The notes under the pieces are model-generated. The model saw nothing but the letters and a program-made list of their open reading frames with translations. It did no database searches and had not been told where the DNA came from. A stretch of DNA of 6,714 bases from Nitrospirota bacterium (lineage in GTDB: Bacteria > Nitrospirota > Thermodesulfovibrionia > Thermodesulfovibrionales > JdFR-85). Numbering within the stretch: position 1 is the stretch's first letter; each line of letters begins with the position of its first letter. The position numbers were made by a program, and so were the translations under genes. Positions 1 through 6,537 of this stretch are shown here, piece after piece. The DNA lies in assembly GCA_013151785.1 (NCBI GenBank), contig JAADHP010000137.1:1-6714 (forward strand), in the 5' to 3' direction.

Positions 1-81
1 CTGCCCATTGGCATGTCAGATGGTCTCAGTGCAGATGACCCAGCAGTGGCTGAAAGACTCCAGATAAGTTATGCATGTTAA
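1..81 (+). CDS. 3' end of upstream gene, probably glutamate synthase FMN-domain subunit (partial)
   Basis: Frame 1 is open from the window edge to a TAA at 79-81 and encodes 26 residues beginning LPIGMSDGLSADD and ending ISYAC. An alanine-leucine-proline-(I/V)-G type motif close to the C-terminus is seen in FMN-binding glutamate synthase (GltB2-like) proteins. The stop lies 38 bp before the GXGXG-GltD fusion gene on the same strand, as expected for a split gltB operon in which the FMN domain precedes the GXGXG domain. The reading frame is seen directly. The identity is inferred mainly from context because so little of the protein is present. A GATase-type subunit of the same enzyme is an alternative. 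Confidence 0.5.
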   Translation: MPIGMSDGLSADDPAVAERLQISYAC

Positions 82-119
82 TAACAGGTTTATGTAATCC
101 CATTTGGAGATAGAGGTTT

Positions 120-2453
120 ATGAAAAAGGTTGTATTAAGAGGAAACAGAGACGGTTACAGAGTCCCTTCAAGGATCTTTGAGGAGGAGATTCAGGAGGCA
201 GTTCGTCAGGGTGCCAGAGAGCTCCATATCATAGCAGATGGTCAGCATGGCATTGGCGGGAGGATCTGGCCAAGAGGTGAAAAGATAAGGATCATTGTTG
301 AGGGTCCAGTGGGTCAGAGGCTTGGCAGCATGGGAATGTTTGGAACAGAGATTATCGTGAAGGGCAGTGTCTCTGATGATGTGGGCTGGCTCAACTGTGG
401 TGCTAATATAACAGTGCTCGGAGACGTAACCAATGGTGCCCATAATGCTGCTGCCCAGGGAATACTCTATGTGCAGGGTAGTGGTGGTGCCCGTTGTGAT
501 ACAATGACAAAACACAATCCAAAGTTTGATCCTCCCCAGTCATGGTATTTCAGGGATGTGGGAGACACCTTTGCCGAGTTTAAGGCTGGAGGTATAGCTG
601 TTGTCTGTGGTGTGAATCCAAGGAATCCAAAAAACATCCTTGGTTATCGTCCCTGTGTAGGTATGGTGGGTGGTGTTATATACTTCCGTGGTGAAATAGA
701 GGGATATAGTGAAACAGATGTAAAGCTTCTTGAACTGACTGATCAGGACTGGCAGTGGCTTGTGGAGAATATGAAGACCTATCTTGAGGCCATTGACAGG
801 ATGCAATACTATGATGAGCTTACTGCTGACCGCAAGGCATGGCGCAAATTGCTTCCCTATACTGCACAGGAAAGGGCAAAGAGAAAACCCTTTAAGATGA
901 GTATTACAGAGTTCAGAAGTAACATCTGGGAGGCTGGAGTCGGTGAGGGAGGTATCTTTGCTGAATATATTACCCATCCAAGAACTATACTTCCCTATGT
1001 CACAACCGGTGAAGACAGAAGATACCGTCCTGTCTGGAACAATTACAAATACTCTCCTCCCTGCGAGTATGCCTGTCCGTCAGGCATACCTACATACAAA
1101 AGGACTCAATTAATAAGGGCAGGAAAACTCCATGAGGCTATTGAGCTTGTCCTGCAGTACTCTCCTTTGCCAGCATCTGTGTGTGGAGAGGTGTGTCCCA
1201 ATCTCTGTATGCAGGCATGTACCCGTGGACAGGTGGATGAGCCAGTGAATATAAAGGCACTCGGGAAGGCTGCCCTTGAGGTGAAGGCCCCCCAGGTTAA
1301 AGAAAAGACAGGCAAGAAGGTTGCTGTTATAGGTGGTGGTCCTGCAGGCCTTTCAGTAGCATGGCAGCTTGGTCTCAGAGGACACACAGTAGACCTCTAC
1401 GAGGCAGAGAATAAGCTTGGTGGAAAACTGGAGTTCTGTATACCCCGTGACAGATTGCCTCAGGAGGTTCTCAAAAAGGAGATCAGCAGGTTTGAAGAGA
1501 TTGGTGTTAACATCCATCTGGGCAAGAGGATAGATAAGGATAGTTTTCAGGAGATTTATGACAGCCATGATATAGTTGTTGTTGCCTGTGGTGCCCAGAG
1601 GCCAAGAAGACTGAATGTGCCTGGTTCAGAGGATATGGTGACTGCCTATGATTTTCTCAAGGGAATTAATCTTGGTCAGAGCCCTGACCTGAAAGATAAA
1701 AAAGTGGTTATAATTGGTGCTGGAAATGTGGGCATGGATGTGGCAGCACAGGCATACCACTGTGGTGCAAAAGAGGTGATAGCAGTGGATATTCAAAAGC
1801 CTGCTGCCTTTGGAAAGGAACTGGAGATAGCCCAATCACTGGGTACAAAGGTTATATGGCCTAAATTTACAGAGAGATACAGTAAAGAGGAAGGAAAGAT
1901 ATACTTTACTGATGGAACAAGTCTTGAAGCTGATATGGTTGTGGTGGCTATTGGAGATATTCCTGTTACTGACTTCCTGCCCCCTACTGTACATACTGAC
2001 AAGAACGGATGGATCGAGGCAGATGAGGTAGGCCATACCTCAGACCCGAAGGTCTATGCTGTTGGCGATGCTACCAGATTGGGGCTTATTACCCATGCAA
2101 TTGGCCATGGAAGAAAGGCAGCCGAGGCAATACATGCCCTCCTTTCAGGCAGATCCTATTACAGGCCACAGCCCAGGATGATGGTACCCTATGAAAAGAT
2201 CAAGACAGCCTATTATGATGTCTGCAAGGGTGAACCTTTCAAAATAGAGACCGAGGCAAACCGCTGCATGTCCTGTGGTTTCTGCAGGGATTGTCATATG
2301 TGTGAGGTGACCTGTTACTATGGTGCCATCAGCAGGACTGAATACGAGGATGGTTCGTATGCCTATGTGGTAGATGAGAACCTGTGTATTGGTTGTGGCT
2401 TCTGTGCAGGAGTATGCCCCTGTGGGGTGTGGGAGATGGAAGAAAACATATAA
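120..2453 (+). CDS. gltD: GXGXG domain-GltD-ferredoxin fusion, glutamate synthase subunit
   Basis: This 777-aa protein probably oxidises a reduced carrier and passes electrons to the FMN subunit of glutamate synthase, which makes glutamate from glutamine and 2-oxoglutarate in the cytoplasm. Residues 1 to about 220 resemble the GltB C-terminal GXGXG beta-helix (repeated glycine-rich turns at 54-200). Residues about 300-385 form the GltD N-terminal iron-sulfur domain, with C315, C319, C355, C359, C363 and C367. An FAD Rossmann motif GGGPAG is at 405-410, a nucleotide motif GAGNVG at 533-538, and the second FAD contact is AVGDA at 647-651. The C-terminus has C722-x2-C725-x2-C728-x3-C732 and C756-x2-C759-x2-C762-x3-C766, each fitting a [4Fe-4S] site, plus extra C716, C719 and C768. 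E. coli GltD is much shorter and lacks both the GXGXG and the C-terminal ferredoxin parts. The ATG at 120 follows GGAG (106-109) and GAGG (113-116). Likely cotranscribed with the gene ending at 81. The enzyme role is confident; the electron donor is not. Confidence 0.9.
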   Translation: MKKVVLRGNRDGYRVPSRIFEEEIQEAVRQGARELHIIADGQHGIGGRIWPRGEKIRIIVEGPVGQRLGSMGMFGTEIIVKGSVSDDVGWLNCGANITVLGDVTNGAHNAAAQGILYVQGSGGARCDTMTKHNPKFDPPQSWYFRDVGDTFAEFKAGGIAVVCGVNPRNPKNILGYRPCVGMVGGVIYFRGEIEGYSETDVKLLELTDQDWQWLVENMKTYLEAIDRMQYYDELTADRKAWRKLLPYTAQERAKRKPFKMSITEFRSNIWEAGVGEGGIFAEYITHPRTILPYVTTGEDRRYRPVWNNYKYSPPCEYACPSGIPTYKRTQLIRAGKLHEAIELVLQYSPLPASVCGEVCPNLCMQACTRGQVDEPVNIKALGKAALEVKAPQVKEKTGKKVAVIGGGPAGLSVAWQLGLRGHTVDLYEAENKLGGKLEFCIPRDRLPQEVLKKEISRFEEIGVNIHLGKRIDKDSFQEIYDSHDIVVVACGAQRPRRLNVPGSEDMVTAYDFLKGINLGQSPDLKDKKVVIIGAGNVGMDVAAQAYHCGAKEVIAVDIQKPAAFGKELEIAQSLGTKVIWPKFTERYSKEEGKIYFTDGTSLEADMVVVAIGDIPVTDFLPPTVHTDKNGWIEADEVGHTSDPKVYAVGDATRLGLITHAIGHGRKAAEAIHALLSGRSYYRPQPRMMVPYEKIKTAYYDVCKGEPFKIETEANRCMSCGFCRDCHMCEVTCYYGAISRTEYEDGSYAYVVDENLCIGCGFCAGVCPCGVWEMEENI

Positions 2454-2463
2454 TCCCTGTAGA

Positions 2464-2629
2464 GCGATTGACTTTTTAGTCAGAACTTTACAGGCATACA
2501 GGTATTGCCTTCTCAGTCATTCTCGCATGCCATCCAAGGCATGCTCCGAGGAGAAAATCAGGTTCACCCTCCTGCTGGTGAACCTGATTTGATTTTCTGA
2601 AGCCCTTCAAAGGCAATACCTGTATGCCT
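2464..2629 (+). repeat. Nested palindromic intergenic repeat, copy 1
   Basis: This element starts 10 bp after the fusion gene stop and matches a second copy at 6590-6714. Outer arms 2492-2511 and 2610-2629 form a perfect 20-bp inverted repeat beginning AGGCATACAGG. Inside are two hairpins. One pairs GCATGCC (2525-2531) with GGCATGC (2538-2544) around a 6-nt loop. The other pairs AATCAGGTTCACC (2556-2568) with GGTGAACCTGATT (2577-2589) around an 8-nt loop. A small hairpin, TGACT-TTTT-AGTCA, precedes the outer arm at 2469-2482. No coding potential is apparent. It lies between convergent genes and could stop transcription from both sides, or be a MITE/REP-like element. A T-run at 2647-2653 lies too far from the stem for a textbook terminator. 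The repeat structure is seen directly; the function is unknown. Confidence 0.88.
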
Positions 2630-2692
2630 TTGCTTTTGTGTATGACTTTTTTTATCGCTGGATTTAGGCCTAATTATGGATATTGAAAAATA

Positions 2693-3721
2693 CTAAACCT
2701 TCTCTGCTATTGTCTTTACAAGTTTTTCAGATTTTTCCCAGCCAAGACAGGGATCTGTAATGGATTTGCCAAAGATACCTTCTGTGGGCTTTTGAGCACC
2801 ATCCTCAAGATAGCTCTCTATCATAAGCCCCTTTACAAGGCTTTTGATGGTTTCAGAGTACCGTCTGCTTTCAAGCACCTCCCGTGCTATCCTTGGCTGT
2901 TCAAGGTAGTTTTTGTTTGAGTTTGCATGGTTTGTGTCAACAATGATTACAGGGTTTTTAAAGCCTTTTCCAAGATACATATCAGATAGCCGAATAAGGT
3001 CCTCGTAGTGATAGTTTGGAATGTTCTGGCCGTATTGATTTACAGCACCCCTTAAGATGCAATGGGCATAGGGATTTCCCGTGGTTCTCACCTCCCACCC
3101 ATTGTAATTGAATACATGTGGTGCCTGTGCAGCCTGTACAGAGTTAAGCATGACGGTGAGATCTCCGCTTGTGGGGTTTTTCATGCCCGTAGGGACATCA
3201 AGGCCACTAACGGTGAGCCTGTGCTGCTGGTTTTCCACTGACCTTGCACCTACAGCCACATAGCTGAGAATATCCTCAAGATAAGGGTAGTTTCCCGGGT
3301 ATAGCATCTCATCTGCGGCTGTGAGGTGGGACTCGCTGAATGCCCGGATATGCATCCTTCTGATGGCATAAATGCCTTCCACAATGTTGGGTTCCTTAAG
3401 AGGGTCAGGTTGATGTGCCATGCCTTTGTAGCCTATTCCAGTGGTCCTTGGCTTGTTTGTATATATACGTGGAATAAGAATCAGCCTGTCCTTGACCTCT
3501 TCCTGAAGCCTTGCAAGCCTTTGTACATATTCACAGACAGCATCTTCGTCATGGGCAGAACAGGGGCCTATGATGAGAAGAAATTTATCCGAGTTTCCCT
3601 CTAAAACAGATTTTATCTCCTCATCCCTTTTTTGCTTTAATTCCTTGAGGTTATTATTCAAGGGAGTTTCAGATAAAACCTCTTCTGATAATGGGATCCT
3701 TCTTATGTATTCAAAGGCCAT
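2693..3721 (-). CDS. aroG: Class I DAHP synthase (3-deoxy-7-phosphoheptulonate synthase)
   Basis: This enzyme condenses phosphoenolpyruvate with erythrose 4-phosphate to give DAHP, the first step of the shikimate route to aromatic amino acids; it is cytoplasmic and metal-dependent. The 342-aa protein has GPCS at 52-55 (metal ligand C54), KPRTT at 90-94 (K90), ENQQHR at 163-168, DTNHANS with H265, ESYLEDG with E302, and ITDPCLGWE with D323. These match the catalytic set C61, K97, H268, E302 and D326 of E. coli AroG, and the length is similar. The wording (RIYTNKPRTT, AADEMLYP, NPTSGDL, GWEVRTTGNP) resembles the version common in Clostridia more than the enterobacterial one. An upstream in-frame ATG at 3745 would add 8 residues. 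The ATG at 3721 is preferred because MAFEYIRRIP matches the usual N-terminus of that group. Neither start has a Shine-Dalgarno sequence. Whether the enzyme is feedback-inhibited cannot be judged here. Confidence 0.95.
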   Translation of the reverse strand: MAFEYIRRIPLSEEVLSETPLNNNLKELKQKRDEEIKSVLEGNSDKFLLIIGPCSAHDEDAVCEYVQRLARLQEEVKDRLILIPRIYTNKPRTTGIGYKGMAHQPDPLKEPNIVEGIYAIRRMHIRAFSESHLTAADEMLYPGNYPYLEDILSYVAVGARSVENQQHRLTVSGLDVPTGMKNPTSGDLTVMLNSVQAAQAPHVFNYNGWEVRTTGNPYAHCILRGAVNQYGQNIPNYHYEDLIRLSDMYLGKGFKNPVIIVDTNHANSNKNYLEQPRIAREVLESRRYSETIKSLVKGLMIESYLEDGAQKPTEGIFGKSITDPCLGWEKSEKLVKTIAEKV

Positions 3722-3726
3722 GAAAT

Positions 3727-3756
3727 ATTTTAAACAGAAAGTCATGGTGAAAGCAA
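3727..3756 (-). promoter_or_regulatory. Candidate sigma70-type promoter of the DAHP synthase gene
   Basis: On the minus strand TTGCTT (3756-3751) and TAAAAT (3732-3727) are separated by 18 bp. A transcript from this promoter would start at or within a base or two of the ATG at 3721, giving a leaderless mRNA, consistent with the missing Shine-Dalgarno sequence. Another TATACT on the minus strand (3843-3838) would give a leader of about 110 nt but has no convincing -35 box. This is pattern matching only. Confidence 0.3.
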
Positions 3757-3855
3757 ATAGAAGTGAGAAGGAAGCATGTTTATAAACTTTTATCTAAAAG
3801 GATTAAAGAAAATGTTGATTTCTCACGATAAGACTTTAGTATAGAAGTACATTGG

Positions 3856-3886
3856 TTGTCATATATATTCACAAAACAGGTATACT
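3856..3886 (+). promoter_or_regulatory. Candidate sigma70-type promoter of the PilZ gene
   Basis: TTGTCA (3856-3861) and TATACT (3881-3886) are separated by 19 bp, at the long end of the usual range. The -10 box is close to consensus. A start about 7 nt downstream would fall around 3893, almost on the ATG at 3895, so the message could be leaderless. If this promoter is real, the alternative TTG start at 3856 cannot be used because it lies inside the -35 box. Confidence 0.35.
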
Positions 3887-3894
3887 ATGCAGAC

Positions 3895-4746
3895 ATGAAT
3901 AACGGAACCATTATAAATGAAAGTCTTGAGGTGATCAACCTGAGAGAGAAGTTACGACTTTTTTCTGTTGAAAACAGACAGATTGATTCCCCCTACAGGA
4001 TTAAGACAGAGGTTCTGAATGAATTCAGAAATCGTTCAAGGGCAATCAATCTGATGACCACTGATAAGCAAATGCTGGTCAGTAAGGTCATCCATTTTGA
4101 TGAAAAGTTCTTGTATGTCAGAATACCCATGGGATTCAGGATAGAACCTGGAGAAAGGGTGATTGTCAGATTCCCTGCCGATGATAATAACTATATACTA
4201 CAAACAAGAGTTCATCAGTTGAAGACGCCTATCCTCTGTCTCAGATTCCTTGATCCCCGTAAGGACAGGCGTTACCAGGCTCCTGAGAACCATCAGATCA
4301 TTTATTCAATTGTGGGGGATGATGAGCCCATCCTCTTTGATAAGCGGCTCTATGTGCTGAGGAAGACAATCATAGAGGATGATTACAGCATATCACTGGA
4401 GGAATTGATAGGCAGGTTTGATGGTTTCAATGAAAAGGGTGAGATGGTTTTCAGGGATCTCAAGAGATATATATCTACGGAATCAATGGAAGGTGAGCTT
4501 ATAAATATCTCCCGTGGTGGTGCCATGATTGCCGTGTATGAAGAAGGAGTAAAAAAACAGTCGCTCATCTTTATGGAGAGTACAATCGAGGTTCCTGATA
4601 ACAAGGATATGCTTTGTAGATGGAGATTGTTCGGTTATGTGTGCAATGAAAATCCAGACAGCACAATCTGCATAAGGTTTCTGAAGCGGATAGATACTCC
4701 ATCCTTTGAAGATATTTTAAAGCACTGGGCAGAAGAGCAGATGTGA
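3895..4746 (+). CDS. PilZ domain protein, candidate c-di-GMP effector
   Basis: A 283-aa protein with no signal peptide or membrane segment, so probably cytoplasmic. The middle part (about residues 55-120) is a beta-rich stretch resembling the YcgR-type N-terminal domain that precedes PilZ. The C-terminal part carries NISRGG at 204-209, fitting the PilZ (D/N)xSxxG motif that contacts c-di-GMP. An arginine-rich junction at 122-126 (RKDRR) literally fits RxxxR. However, aligned with RRxYFR in YcgR, the last arginine of the motif would be replaced, so ligand binding is uncertain. About 78 residues separate the two motifs, where roughly 30 is usual, implying an insertion of some 45-50 residues with an acidic, helix-like section (EDDYSISLEELIGRF). 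The ATG at 3895 is chosen over an in-frame TTG at 3856; neither has a clear Shine-Dalgarno sequence. Its stop abuts that of the convergent phosphorylase gene. The PilZ assignment is moderately sure; the cellular target is unknown. Confidence 0.75.
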   Translation: MNNGTIINESLEVINLREKLRLFSVENRQIDSPYRIKTEVLNEFRNRSRAINLMTTDKQMLVSKVIHFDEKFLYVRIPMGFRIEPGERVIVRFPADDNNYILQTRVHQLKTPILCLRFLDPRKDRRYQAPENHQIIYSIVGDDEPILFDKRLYVLRKTIIEDDYSISLEELIGRFDGFNEKGEMVFRDLKRYISTESMEGELINISRGGAMIAVYEEGVKKQSLIFMESTIEVPDNKDMLCRWRLFGYVCNENPDSTICIRFLKRIDTPSFEDILKHWAEEQM

Positions 4747-6447
4747 TCACCTTATATATGCCTCAGTAACGTACCTTCTCATCATCCGGTGTGAATTGAA
4801 ATAATAGGCAATCATTCCTATTGCATTTTTCATCATCTTTATCCAGGCATCTCTTTTATCATAAAAGGTTGGGATTACAGAGGACTCCAGTTTATTATAC
4901 AGGTCGTCTGCATCCTTTAGCGGATCAGATGGTTCATGGGGTGGTCCCCCTATTGACCAGCCTGTATAACCTTCTATATGACCTTCAATCCACCAGCCAT
5001 CAAGGACGCTGAAATTTATAACCCCGTTGTGGGCTGCCTTCATACCGCTTGTGCCGGATGCCTCATAGGGCCTCTGTGGTGTGTTGAGCCAGAGATCAAC
5101 CCCGGCGATTATCTTTAGTGCAAGATCCATGTTGTAATTCTTTAAATAGACCAGCTTAATCCTATCACCAAGTTGATTCTTTATCTGGAAGATCCTTTTT
5201 ATCAACTCCTTTCCCTGGTGGTCTCTTGGATGTGCCTTGCCAGCATATATCAACTGTATCCTGCCCTCTCCGATCCTCAGAAGACGTTCTATGTCCGTAA
5301 ATATCAGATCAGCCCTTTTGTAGGAAGTTGCCCTGCGGGCAAATCCTATGGTCAGCACATCATAGGACATGTTAGCACCTGTTGTCTCGTTAACATAATC
5401 AATCAGTTCTTTTTTTACATCCATATGGGTTTGCCAGATCTCTTCAGAGGGTATCCTGCCAACCCTGACAAATATCTCGGGTTCATTCGCCCATCCGGGA
5501 AGATATTTATCATAAAGTGCCTTGAACCTGTCATGCGTCCAGGTATAGGAATGGACACCATTGGTAATGGCATGTATCACATAGCCAGGAAACATATCCT
5601 GGGAGACCTCTTTGTGGCGTTTGGCCACTCCGTTTATAAAATCACTCAGGTTCAGGCCAAGGAGGGTCATATTCAGATTATCCTGACCTCCAAATGTCTT
5701 GATTACATCAAGAGGAATAACCTCGCACATTATGTTTTTTACAAGGTCATAGGAAAACTTGTCATGTCCTGCTTCCACAGGTGTATGAGTGGTGAATACA
5801 CATAATCTTCTGACACTTTCTGCATCCCATACAAGACGTTCATCCCATACCTCTTCAATATCGCGTTTGTATCTTTTAAGAAGTTCAAGGGTCAGCAGAC
5901 TGGAATGTCCTTCATTCATATGGTATTTCTTTATCTCAAAGCCTATCTCATCAAGCATCCTTACCCCGCCGATGCCAAGGACTATCTCCTGTTTCAAACG
6001 ATATGCATGGTCTCCTCCATAGAGGTAATGTGTGATTCCCCTGTCCTGTTCATGGTTTTCTTCCAGGTCTGTATCAAGGTAAATGATGGGTACCCGTCCT
6101 CCCGTAACACTCTCAACAACATAGAGCCATGCTCCTATCTTCACCTCTCTCTCTTCAATAAATACATTCACTCTATAGGGAAGAGGGGTCATCAGGGTAT
6201 AAGGATCCCATTCGTCCGGGATCTCTATTTGATTGCCTTCATCATCTATTTCCTGCTTGAAATATCCCTTTTTTGTTAGTAATGTTACTGCTACCATGGG
6301 GATATTCAGATCAGCTGCTGATTTGATGGTATCACCTGCAAGTACACCAAGGCCTCCGCTGTAAGTGGGAACCTCGCTTTTAAGCCCTATTTCCATTGAA
6401 AAGTAGGCTATCTTGGGCTCTTTTAAGAACTCTTTTATGATTTCCAT
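4747..6447 (-). CDS. glgP: Compact alpha-glucan (glycogen) phosphorylase, GT35
   Basis: This PLP enzyme releases glucose 1-phosphate from the non-reducing ends of glycogen or maltodextrin, using inorganic phosphate, in the cytoplasm. The 566-aa protein has SGGLGVLAGD at 30-39, HMNEGH at 176-181, THTPVEAGHDKF at 220-231, GFARRATSYKRADL at 368-381 (R371, R372, K377) and EASGTSGMKAAHNG at 462-475, whose K470 should form the Schiff base with pyridoxal phosphate. It belongs to the short bacterial branch rather than the classical animal/E. coli type of about 800-850 residues. It starts directly at the KIAYFSMEIGL block and lacks the long N-terminal extension (DUF3417-type) of related larger bacterial phosphorylases. 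An upstream in-frame start at 6498 is rejected because AGGGAGG (6461-6455) sits just before the ATGs at 6450 and 6447. The ATG at 6447, 7 nt after GGAGG, is preferred; 6450 would add one Met. No other glycogen gene is visible here. Confidence 0.95.
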   Translation of the reverse strand: MEIIKEFLKEPKIAYFSMEIGLKSEVPTYSGGLGVLAGDTIKSAADLNIPMVAVTLLTKKGYFKQEIDDEGNQIEIPDEWDPYTLMTPLPYRVNVFIEEREVKIGAWLYVVESVTGGRVPIIYLDTDLEENHEQDRGITHYLYGGDHAYRLKQEIVLGIGGVRMLDEIGFEIKKYHMNEGHSSLLTLELLKRYKRDIEEVWDERLVWDAESVRRLCVFTTHTPVEAGHDKFSYDLVKNIMCEVIPLDVIKTFGGQDNLNMTLLGLNLSDFINGVAKRHKEVSQDMFPGYVIHAITNGVHSYTWTHDRFKALYDKYLPGWANEPEIFVRVGRIPSEEIWQTHMDVKKELIDYVNETTGANMSYDVLTIGFARRATSYKRADLIFTDIERLLRIGEGRIQLIYAGKAHPRDHQGKELIKRIFQIKNQLGDRIKLVYLKNYNMDLALKIIAGVDLWLNTPQRPYEASGTSGMKAAHNGVINFSVLDGWWIEGHIEGYTGWSIGGPPHEPSDPLKDADDLYNKLESSVIPTFYDKRDAWIKMMKNAIGMIAYYFNSHRMMRRYVTEAYIR

Positions 6448-6454
6448 CATGAAT

Positions 6455-6461
6455 CCTCCCT
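6455..6461 (-). promoter_or_regulatory. Strong Shine-Dalgarno of the phosphorylase gene
   Basis: AGGGAGG on the minus strand lies 7 nt upstream of the ATG at 6447 and 4 nt upstream of the ATG at 6450. It rules out the longer reading frame beginning at 6498. It is the clearest ribosome binding site in the window and contrasts with the two divergent genes, which have none. Confidence 0.85.
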
Positions 6462-6472
6462 GTTTATAAACA
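6461..6472. promoter_or_regulatory. Perfect 12-bp palindrome next to the phosphorylase ribosome binding site
   Basis: TGTTTATAAACA is a perfect palindrome touching the Shine-Dalgarno sequence. Eleven of its bases (TGTTTATAAAC) recur at 3777-3787, upstream of the DAHP synthase gene. It could be an operator, but an AT-rich 11-mer can recur by chance in a window of this size. Confidence 0.25.
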
Positions 6473-6484
6473 AAAAGGTAACAA

Positions 6485-6496
6485 GTTGCAAGCAAC
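6485..6496. promoter_or_regulatory. Inverted repeat GTTGC-AA-GCAAC in the phosphorylase leader
   Basis: Perfect 5-bp arms (6485-6489 and 6492-6496) flank a 2-bp centre, about 40 bp upstream of the start codon and downstream of the candidate -10 boxes. The size and placement would suit a dimeric repressor operator. No regulator family is recognised from the sequence. Confidence 0.25.
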
Positions 6497-6537
6497 ACGG
6501 AAAATGTTAATTATCCCCTCTATTACGTAAAGGACAG

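Noticed and set aside
2374..2592. 72-codon plus-strand frame running from the ferredoxin end of the fusion gene into the repeat
   Set aside because: It overlaps the fusion gene in another frame and its second half is just translated palindromic repeat.
2492..2653. Repeat copy 1 plus downstream T7 run as a standard intrinsic terminator
   Set aside because: The T-run begins 17 nt after the long stem, too far for the usual hairpin-U-tract arrangement, and copy 2 is not located at the end of a visible gene.
2664..2673. Palindrome TTAGGCCTAA between the repeat and the DAHP synthase 3' end
   Set aside because: It has no loop and no T-run on the minus-strand downstream side, so it is not a convincing terminator. 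A single 10-bp palindrome is expected by chance.
3722..3745. Longer DAHP synthase start adding MTFCLKYF
   Set aside because: The added residues do not resemble the family N-terminus, which matches MAFEYIRRIP from the ATG at 3721. The upstream start has no ribosome site.
5173..5805. 210-codon open frame on the plus strand within the phosphorylase gene
   Set aside because: It is antisense to strongly conserved GT35 coding sequence, its translation resembles no known protein, and no ribosome site precedes it.
6448..6498. Longer phosphorylase start adding MLLATCYLFVYKQGGFM, which could be mistaken for a signal peptide
   Set aside because: The strong AGGGAGG lies inside this extension immediately before the internal ATGs, so the extension is untranslated leader.
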